In this document: piece after piece, positions 56,553 to 64,000 of the stretch
Numbering within the stretch: position 1 is the stretch's first letter
Layout: the number at the start of each line of letters is the position of its first letter
Source of the DNA: Lytechinus pictus
Lineage: Eukaryota > Echinodermata > Echinoidea > Temnopleuroida > Toxopneustidae
DNA: 64,000 nt
Assembly: GCF_037042905.1 (NCBI RefSeq)
Contig: NC_087257.1
Span: 21,244,501-21,308,500 of the forward strand
Direction: 5' to 3'
Notes under the pieces: model-generated
The model's input: only the letters and a program-made list of their open reading frames with translations
Databases searched by the model: none
Told to the model about the DNA's origin: nothing
Position numbers and translations under genes: made by a program

Positions 56553-57014
56553 GCTTACCCGGCCAGGCCATAACCTTGTTTATTGAATGAGTGAGCCTGG
56601 TGTAATAATGACATTACGTTTCTTTCCTTTCACAAAGTTTTCCACTGGCATGTATGTAGATCTAATCATGATAGAGATGATAGATCTATAGTCTAGTTCC
56701 CACTTCCAAGAATGGGGATTAGCATTACTAGATCTACTTTAGAATCACATCTACCACCAGACCACTCATTCAATGAACAAGGTTACTATGATATAACCTT
56801 GATCTCTGATACTGCATGTACATGTACACTGTACTCCCTTTGTGGAGAAATAAGGTTGGTAATATTTGGCTTATTTTCTCTTGTTCTTTGGGACAAATGG
56901 TTGATTTTTTACACTGTCCATTACAACTATTCATATAACTTGGCTCTTAAATAAATTGAAATCTTTTAATTATTTCTCCTAAATTAAAATAGAGATTAAA
57001 AAATGACAATTTTC
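56553..57014. other. No gene recognised
   Basis: The open frame at 56712-56954 has no family match. AT-rich. Confidence 0.4.
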
Positions 57015-57018
57015 TTAA

Positions 57019-57605
57019 AGGAGAATGAAACCCTTGAAACCAGCTGAATCCATATCAAAGAGAAAAATCAAAGAAACATATTGTTGAAAGTTTGAAGAAG
57101 ATTGAATGAATAATAAGAAAGTTATGAGCATTAGAATATTGAGATCACTAATGCCATGTAGATCCTCCCATTGGCAATGCGACCAAGATCTGTGATGTCA
57201 CACACGTACAACTCCCTCATTACTTTAGTACTTATTTCACTTAATATATTCTCACTTTTATAGAGTCTATCACAAGGTGAGGTGTTCTCTTTATGAGAGG
57301 ACAAGTACAGAGGTTTCACAACATTATATCATTGATGAATCGTTTATCATATGATTAGAATGAGCAAAAAGATATGTTTTGGGGTTTATTTTCAGTGTCC
57401 AAAAGGGGAGAGTTGTTCATCTGTGACATCATAGATCTTGGTCGCATTGCCAATGGGAGGATCTCCATAGCATTAGTGATCTCGACATTCAAATGCTCAT
57501 AACTCTTCTATTACTAGTCCTATTTTACTCAAACTTTTGTTGATCTTATTCTTTGATTTTTCTGCTTTCACAAAAGCTAACTTGCTCCAAGAGTTTCATT
57601 CTCCT
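57019..57605. mobile_element. 587-bp foldback element with TTAA target duplication
   Basis: TTAA at 57015-57018 and 57606-57609. Ends AGGAGAATGAAAC and GTTTCATTCTCCT. Arms of about 190 bp are imperfect inverted repeats, including GATCCTCCCATTGGCAATGC and its complement. No coding sequence. TTAA plus AGG ends suits Kolobok-type better than piggyBac. Confidence 0.8.
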
Positions 57606-57609
57606 TTAA

Positions 57610-58140
57610 CATTTTTCTTTCCACCAATAGAGGGCCTACACAAAATTTTGCCCATAATTCAAGTGTTTGATTGTCCGCAGAATACAAAAATGACAGTCGG
57701 TGACAGTGAGTCACATGATTTGAGTGTGGAGACATTCTGTACGTGAGTGGATAAAAGAGGGGTAAGCTAACTCGGCACTTAACAGCTCGGCCTCACTGAA
57801 AAAGATTGCCCAATATTAGATCGCTATTTAGTTGACAAATGTTTGCACTGAATATAGTCAAAATTGCCACGTTTTCTCTTGTGAACAGTGATTTCAGTGG
57901 ATTTGATATTTGTGTATTTCAGGGCACTGGGTTAGGTTTTACAGTGGACAACTTGCCCTAAGTTTTTTGGCAAGGCAGAGTTGTCCCGAGTGCCGAGTTG
58001 ACCTGGACCCTTTGAGGCATCCTCTGGGCTCTGGCTCTGATTGCTTGCTTACAAGCATTTGATTCGTGCTTTTTTGAAATCAGGTAAAAATCACCATCAC
58101 TACCAAAAATGATATCATTTGTACTTTATTTTTGTATGTG
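57610..58140. other. Upstream region of SNAPC1
   Basis: It presumably holds the SNAPC1 promoter or 5'UTR exon. A possible splice acceptor (TATGTGCAG, ending 58143) lies 30 nt before the start codon, so a non-coding first exon is likely further left. No core promoter motif is convincing. Confidence 0.4.
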
Positions 58141-58173
58141 CAGGGATAAGCTGGTGAGCGATAGGACAAGAAG

Positions 58174-58328
58174 ATGGGACGAATTCCCAAGAAACCCCAT
58201 GAGGTTCTGTTCGACGGGCTGCAGACCGATCTCAAAGGATTGCTTATGAGGTTCATAGCCACAGAGAGTGTTCGCTATGAGGAGTTTACCAAAATTTGGA
58301 GAGCTCTCAATTTCCCTGTCATTTTTTA
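58174..58328 (+). CDS. SNAPC1: SNAPC1 coding exon 1 (snRNA-activating complex subunit 1)
   Basis: The ATG at 58174 opens 51 codons plus two bases, ending at a GTAAGT donor (58329). After a short basic start, residues 16-51 (GLQTD, then RF, ESVRYEEFTKIW, FP and IF) follow the N-terminus of vertebrate SNAPC1, where GLQTD, SVRFEDFTELW and F..IF stand in the same order and spacing. SNAPC1 is part of SNAPc, the nuclear complex that binds the proximal sequence element of snRNA genes transcribed by Pol II and Pol III. Its N-terminal region is the part used for contact with other subunits. The start is chosen because the match begins just after it and an acceptor site lies shortly upstream. Assignment rests on remembered family sequence and on the matching three-exon order. 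Confidence 0.85.
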
Positions 58329-59783
58329 GTAAGTGCATTGAACTTGAGGGGAAGAAAATCAATCTTGACATATCAGCTCTCACAAGGTCAGAATCAATCT
58401 TATTTTGCTCCCCAAATTGGGCACAAATTAGTTTTCTATTCATTTCCATATTTATGAAAAATATATGGATATAATATGAAACAAAATTACTGATAAGAGA
58501 AATTAAACCAAAAAGTTGCCAAATTTCTTATTTAAACAGTGACTTTGTGTTACTAATGTTGGTTGGGTATAGATTAGCTCACGTTTTAATGACTTTTATT
58601 CAGGAAGGGTACCACATCATTTTTTTTGCAGTATATTTTTCTCTCTCTAATTATGTTCTATTTATAATTGCAAGCATTCAGGAAAGAGATGAACTGCAAA
58701 AGTGTCTACTAAAGAAGACACTCTACCTCTAACCTCCCCGCCCCCCAAAAAGTAACAAACAAAAAAACGAGAGAGACGAGAGAGGGGGGGGGGGAAGAGA
58801 AAGAAAGTAACAAAAAAGGTTCATGAATTTATTTATCACTTAAATTTTTAATTACTATTATAATCTATACATATCACAGAAAGTTAGGTCCCCCTAACTA
58901 TAAATGGCATACAGTAACTTTTTTTTATTAAACTAAATGGTTTCAAGAAAAAGGTTTTTATTTGTGTATTTCTTTTTCACAAACTTTCTAGATGGTTTCA
59001 AGCGAAAGTTTTTCATTTGAATGTTAATTTCATACAAACTTTCATTGATCTGTTTCTTTTATTTTTCTATTTTATTTGTTTTACTTGTTTCAAGGTTCAA
59101 GATCTTATTTTCTTTATGGTAAAAATTTATCTAAATGGATATTGAACCAAACTCCTCAAGTATGGTACTGTAGTACTTTCTTGGAAATGATTATGCATCT
59201 AGTAACATAATGTACAACTTGTAATTCCTGACATATCTTTAGAAAGCGAAACATAGTGAAATTATTGAAGAACACTACTGAAAACCAATATTCTGAAAAT
59301 CACCATCACAGGTACACACAAAAACAATAATATTAGTCAGTTCTTGTACATGTATAGCGCATAAAACATTATGAATAAGGTCTCTATGCGCTTCCAAAGG
59401 ACTTGGATTATTACCCTGGCTGTAGGTCAAGCAGCCTTCCAGCGCTCGGCATTTCAAGGAATAAATTCCTACCAGGTACCAATTCACCTCACCTGGGTTG
59501 AGTGCAGCACAATGTGGATTAATTTCTTGCTGTAGGAAACTACGTGATGGCTGGGATTTGAACCCACGACCTTCTGTTTCAAAGTCCGGATACTAATCCA
59601 CTGGGCCACAACGCTCCAAAAATCTTGTGAAGACTGATAAAAGGGTGTGTCTAGCGACTGGGTGCTATGTTGAAGCATGCAGCAAAAGAAAATATTTGAG
59701 ATCATCAGAGATTTGCATTAGAATGAACAGGAGAGCATGATGAATGAACTCCTCTTCTGTTTTTTCTTTGATTGTCTTCACAG
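58329..59783 (+). other. SNAPC1 intron 1
   Basis: GT-AG intron, phase 2, from GTAAGT to TTCACAG. Contains a G-rich purine tract (58765-58810) and a minus-strand SINE. Confidence 0.8.
59300..59620 (-). mobile_element. tRNA-derived SINE in SNAPC1 intron 1
   Basis: On the minus strand the head reads GGAGCGTTGTGGCCCAGTGG, then an anticodon loop CTTTGAA and B-box GGGTTCAAATCCCAG (59545-59618). The body has GCACTCAACCCAGGTGAGG and the tail ATGCGCTATACATGTA. The anticodon position (TTG) matches that of the SINE at 8021-8165. It ends about 165 nt before the microexon. Confidence 0.8.
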
Positions 59784-59814
59784 TGGTATCAAGAATGATG
59801 AACAGCTGAGAACG
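59784..59814 (+). CDS. SNAPC1: SNAPC1 coding exon 2, 31-nt microexon
   Basis: The exon is bounded by TTCACAG and GTAAGT. With the two bases left from exon 1 it encodes YGIKNDEQLRT and ends in phase 0. Those eleven residues fall exactly where the vertebrate protein has an eleven-residue stretch between its conserved F..IF and FTKEAL blocks, so both length and frame fit. The exon is invisible as an open frame and was found from the splice sites and the phase requirement. Confidence 0.8.
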
Positions 59815-60951
59815 GTAAGTCAAATGGGATTTTATCATGAATTTATACATCTTTTGATATTGTAGCCTGAAAAATGGGCATTATAAGTGAAATAAATTAC
59901 AAGTCCATACACTGCTGTTTATTGTCTCGCCCACCAGAGGTGAAGACGAGACTTAAGGATCCAAATGTCGTCCGTCGTTCGTCTTGTTTTGTTAGTTGTC
60001 ATGAGAGTGTTCCACTTTGTATGTAAATCGAATGCACACTCAAGAAGAGTGATGGCATGTTTAGTGGCTAAAAATATGTTATATCAAGTGAGTGCGACAG
60101 TTGAAATTATTTGTTATTTGAAAGTCTTCATAAAAAAAATGATTGTCATATGATGTCAAACAGTGAAAGTGACCAGCTTTAATCCCTTAATATTTGCTCT
60201 ATCTTGTGTACGTTATATGGGACATTATTCAATCTTCCAATTCAAGTATTCATTTCCAAATTCATTAAAAAGTAACACAATGAGAACAATATTTTGTATG
60301 TATGTATACACAAAGAAAATATGAATATATATATAATTATGGTACTACTAGTAAAATAATAGTTGGCACATAATTATGACAATATATTTGAAACAAAATA
60401 ATGAATGGAAATGAGGCATGCATTATAAAGCTATGAAAAGGCTCGTTAAAACGTGCATACCTAAGATAAATTAATTGTTAAAATAATATTCAGTATCCTG
60501 TATGGTATGGATGAGCAAGTACCAAAGAATATAATTTAATAGATGTATTGAAATATTAGATTGAAAGATGTGTAACTACCTTAGTGCCTGAAGGATCACC
60601 TCTATAACTTCAGCTCTGGTAATGAGTTTGATTTTTTGTAAAAGAAACTTGTTAGAAATGAGAGGAAAATGTATCATGTAAGGATGGTGTTGACTATAAG
60701 TGATTGAAATCACCGAAATGATGACAACTGGCACAAACTCTGCTAAATGAGTGATGTAATACCGCACACAGAAATGAATGTATTGGACTACACACAAATG
60801 GTGAGCCCAACATACCTGTCTTATGAACTTAATGGCATTCTATATGAAGAATCTTTGTAATAAAATGGATTTCTAAGATATCCTCCCTTATTGAGGCTGA
60901 CAAAAATGTTTTTTTTTTATTTTCTCATTTTCTTCTCCCTTCTCCATTTAG
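59815..60951 (+). other. SNAPC1 intron 2
   Basis: GT-AG, phase 0, with a long pyrimidine tract (60909-60950) before the acceptor. 59921-59985 is a lone leader of the 52.9-kb tandem repeat family (CGCCCACCAGAGGTGAAGAC). Confidence 0.8.
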
Positions 60952-61080
60952 TTCACATCAGAAGCATTTGCCATGTCTGCGTCATCTCTCGTCCCTCCGC
61001 ATGACCTCCAGACCAGGATATGTTCAATGTACATGCTCTATGCATTGTATCACACGCAGCTGTGCACACCCAAGCTCAAA
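60952..61080 (+). CDS. SNAPC1: SNAPC1 coding exon 3
   Basis: 43 codons, phase 0 to 0, between TTTAG and GTAAGT. FTSEAFA, then LVPP, LQTRI, MYMLYALY and HTQLCTPK match the vertebrate SNAPC1 run FTKEAL..., PP, Q.R..., LY.LY.LY, TQLC.PK. Together the three exons give the first 105 residues. The following exon (vertebrate IRV.L.DW region) was not found before 64000, so the gene continues to the right. Confidence 0.88.
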
Positions 61081-61130
61081 GTAAGTAGCCAATATTAATA
61101 ATATTTTAAGGTATAGAAATGTAGTTTGTA

Positions 61131-61890
61131 CAGTCCGACCTCTCCTATCCGGACATGTTGGGACCAGCACCAATCCAGATAAGGGATTTATCCGGATCTG
61201 GGAGACCCAATATTAAATACACGCAGCTGCTGCCTCAGCTCCCCAACGGCGGTAGCTACACGTTATCTATTGTAGTGGGCTCGCGTACAGACAGTATTCA
61301 CTGCTGTGTCAGTGCAAATTATAGGCGGTATTTTTACAGAAATGAAATTGATCGATGGCCAAAACTGTTGGATAATTTACCTAAAATGGTTGAGGTATAC
61401 ATCGAGCATACCTAGAAAGAAAGAGAATGACTCGATGAAACAAAGTTTTACAATTAGACCATCGCGGCGGATATCGCAGCTTGGCAATGTCAGCCATTGT
61501 TATACTGACTGTAGGCTAAATCATGATAGATGGCGCTGTCCGTATTGAGGCCTAGTGTTAGCTAGCGAGACATGTGTTGTTTTTCTCGGGAAACAAAAAG
61601 AGAATGTGATGAAATGTTTGTGCTGCACTCTGATTTACTGGAAAATAATCCTGCCTAAGTTCTTTTGGTGATATGGGTAAGATATTTTCATGAAAAATAA
61701 TGTTGTTGTATGTAGACTATATTGGAAAATATTATGTAATCAAAGGGAGTTTGCGTATAGGATTGAGTTTAGATTGAAATCTCATTTCCTCACATACTAG
61801 ATTGAATTGAAAAAAAAAATCTGTTCAAGTGTGCGTCCGGATAATAGAGAGATCCGGATAAGGGGAGGCCGGATAAGAGAGGTCGGACTG
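61131..61890. mobile_element. 760-bp inverted-repeat element with TA duplication, pogo/Tigger-like ends
   Basis: Perfect end pair CAGTCCGACC...GGTCGGACTG, flanked by TA (61129-61130, 61891-61892). Subterminal repeats of ATCCGGATAAG and GAGGCCGGATAAGAGAGG in the arms resemble pogo/Tigger-type Tc1/mariner ends. The interior frames do not look like a transposase. Confidence 0.8.
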
Positions 61891-61922
61891 TATATGAATT
61901 GTACATATATCCACCTTGGTAG

Positions 61923-62810
61923 TAGCCTCTTGTCGATGCCCTGTCGGCTGCTTTCCGAGCGAACATGGCTAAGCAAGGGAGAGAGCGAAGCAGAGAGCCG
62001 CGAGACAGGGCCTCTTGACATCTGAGCCGAATTTCACTGACTTTCTTATGTTTTTTATTGTTTTTACCAATATTCCGACCAAGAACTGGTCGGTGAAAAT
62101 CATCCAATGAGAGCACGGGCCGCTATGATGTCATATTGAATATTCATGAGCTCATCTTAAATGGCGACCCGTGGATTCTTGGCGAAGAGTGACGACGAGC
62201 ATTGAATATGCCTCTAAAATGCTGAATATTGACCATTTTAAGGTTTTGCAAGTCAATGAAATTAAATCTGCACTGAAAGGACGAGATGTTTTTGTAAATC
62301 TACCCACAGGATATGGAAAAAACGTAATATTTCATGCGATTCCACTACGCGTCGATTATCGATCTCCGCTGTGGAGTGAGGGTATGCTGGAGTGGAACTT
62401 GCCTTGACTCGAGTCTGACCAGCAACTGACCAGTATCTCCCGGGAAGTTTCGGTGGTGATGGGTCTGTTACAGCCAGTACTAGTAGTAGCAGTAGTAGTA
62501 CCACTACTTGTAGCATTTTGCTGGTTATATCCCCTTTATTGTCCCGCAATTAAATGAATCCCCTGCAGAAAAGTGGACTACTATATTATTCCGAACCCCG
62601 GACGAAATAGCTTTGACAATTCATTGGTCTACTAGGTGACCGGTAATATCATGACTCATGTATATTCATTAGGAAGACGTTCCTCATGAATATATAATTC
62701 AGCCCAGATGTCAAGAGGCCCTGGCTTGCGCCAGGCCTAATTCGCTTCGCGAATTAGGAAATCCCTCGCTTCGCTCGGGAAGCAGCCGCCAGGGCCTCGA
62801 CAAGAGGCTA
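61923..62810. mobile_element. 888-bp element, 9-bp TSD, long inverted repeats, carrying a helicase gene piece
   Basis: Ends TAGCCTCTTGTCGA and TCGACAAGAGGCTA. The 9-bp duplication CCTTGGTAG lies at 61914-61922 and 62811-62819. The inverted repeats extend about 110-120 bp: both arms contain GGCTGCTT(T/C)CCGAGCGAA and then AGGGCCTCTTGACATCTG. A 9-bp TSD with long inverted repeats is typical of Mutator-like elements. The right arm has extra hairpins (62720-62735, 62736-62758). No transposase. Confidence 0.75.
62161..62407 (+). pseudogene. RecQ-like helicase N-terminal fragment inside the 9-bp-TSD element
   Basis: The frame through 62171-62407 gives FKVLQVNEIKSALKGRDVFV then NLPTGYGK and VIFHAIPL. 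This is the Q-motif and Walker A region of RecQ-type SF2 helicases, which usually read F...Q..A......D.FV.LPTGYGKSLIFQ. Here the residue after GYGK is Asn where Ser or Thr is needed, and the match ends about 25 residues later, before the DEAH box. It is a broken gene piece. RecQ-like genes of this type are multicopy in marine invertebrates, and some DNA transposons (Academ) carry a helicase, so the source could be host or transposon. Confidence 0.7.
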
Positions 62811-62947
62811 CCTTGGTAGGTGCTCAAGGCACCCCTACATGTATGTTATCATGGCTAACTAAGCTAGGCTTCATCTATTACAATTCAATGAAGAAAAAAA
62901 TATGATTGACAACTTTGAAGTTTTCTAGTGGTACATTAGATCCCTAG

Positions 62948-63090
62948 TCTGCAGGCACAGACCCTGATTGAAACTTTGATCAACACAAGACTAGCACAAT
63001 TACGATTTGCTGTGGCCTTCATTACACAAGGCATTGTAGTTGCACATTCAGACCCCTTAACTCGAGTTAAGGGTTTGCACAACAGAATAG
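62948..63090. repeat. Interspersed repeat, sister of 10934-11249
   Basis: Starts TAGTCTGCAGGCACAGACCC and ends near GGGTTTGCACAACAGAATAG. Shorter than the 10.9-kb copy but with the same blocks in the same order. Confidence 0.65.
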
Positions 63091-64000
63091 TGAATCCCAC
63101 TGACATGGAAGCTACTTAGGTACTGCTGGTACTCAAGTATCCTGTAGTCACAGGAATGTCTCTCTGATATATCCTGGAGACTAGCAAGGTCTACTCTTGG
63201 GGTAGTCGTAAGGAAATCAAACAATAATATTTGAAAGAATTTGTTCAGTTTCCATCAGTTGCATAGACTATTTTACAATTTTTGTAGCTGATAATATGTC
63301 TGCTTCCTTTTGGAGATAGAGGAGATATCTTTGAAATGTTGCAGCATCTAATGAGATATAGGGGCAATGTCACTGTGACTTCAAGTTTTTTTTTTCTTGA
63401 TGGATATACCAAAATGATAAAAATGATTCGAGTCATGAATTCTGCATTTTGCAGGTGGGTGTGTCTTTCTATGTACAATAATGGGCTGAATAATTAGATA
63501 AGTGTATTTATCAAATACAAGTAACAGTGTAAACACTGTTGACTGACCGATGTCACCTAATGAGAAGACATGACACATGACTTGAACTGTGAACCTCAGA
63601 ACCAAACTTTAGCTTGGACATGTAGTAGTACTGAAGCTGGATTCCACATTGCTCACTTTATCAACCAACGTACAGGAATGATTGCACTTGATAAAAACCT
63701 TGCTTAAAAACCTGCTTGCTGCCCTCTGTGTTTGGAACAGATATATATTGAGATGTAATGTGATGGGAGATTATTTCATCATGTCAAAAGCCATCGGTCT
63801 TCAATATGCCTATTCTCAATTCAAATAAATTTTGATAACCTAATGGGTTAGATTTTAATTATCAGCATGTGATTATAATAATTAGTACTGCCAGAAGATA
63901 ATGAGACATGAATATATAAAACAGATACTGTACAATAGATCAACCATAATACCTGAAATTTCCTTTTTCTGAATGACATGATTGATTTACAAGTAATTGT

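Larger units (their letters stand above)
61081..64000 (+). other. SNAPC1 intron 3, incomplete
   Basis: No fourth exon was recognised. Apart from the elements listed separately, 63091-64000 is AT-rich with nothing recognisable. Confidence 0.6.

Noticed and set aside
61155-61548. Transposase remnant inside the TA-flanked element
   Set aside because: The two overlapping frames show no DDE-type motif or DNA-binding domain.

Overview
This is eukaryotic nuclear DNA, AT-rich and gene-poor, from a marine invertebrate deuterostome. I think an echinoderm, probably a sea urchin, is most likely. The reasons are an intronless rhodopsin-type GPCR with a long glycosylated N-terminus, a clear SNAPC1 gene with GT-AG introns, tRNA-derived SINEs, dense poly-G/poly-C tracts, and many short terminal-inverted-repeat elements. 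Species identity is an inference; no marker gene settles it.

Layout. 1-8 kb: no gene; clusters of short repeated motifs and decayed repeats. 8.38-9.76 kb: intronless class A GPCR on +, with a tRNA-derived SINE just upstream. 10-12.5 kb: unassigned, with scattered repeats. 12.55-38.15 kb: a large tandem array. Its complete unit (about 5.49 kb) is a 4.05-kb element (E) bounded by two oppositely oriented tRNA-Ala(UGC) genes, plus a 1.4-kb spacer (S) carrying a foldback array of 15-16 bp motifs. Eleven tRNA-Ala copies are present, five with a mismatch-free cloverleaf. The long E copies each contain two nested hAT-like insertions. The short copy at 13941-15296 lacks both, so it shows the empty sites, and it lies in the opposite orientation.

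38.15-56.5 kb: no host gene found. The region holds short inverted-repeat elements with TTAA, TA or TTA target duplications, minisatellites, a 7SL-like SINE, a broken LINE reverse transcriptase piece, and a 2.4-kb CAGGG-ended element filled with about 1.4 kb of polypyrimidine. 56.5-64 kb: a TTAA foldback element, then the first three recognisable coding exons of SNAPC1 on +, including a 31-nt microexon. The third intron runs off the window and holds a TA-flanked element and a 9-bp-TSD element carrying a piece of a RecQ-like helicase gene.

Only two protein-coding host genes are supported. SNAPC1 belongs to the complex that drives snRNA transcription by Pol II and Pol III. The tRNA genes are Pol III units, but nothing in the sequence links the two functionally. 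The most unusual object is the tRNA-Ala inverted-pair array, with its flip in orientation and its periodic foldback spacer.
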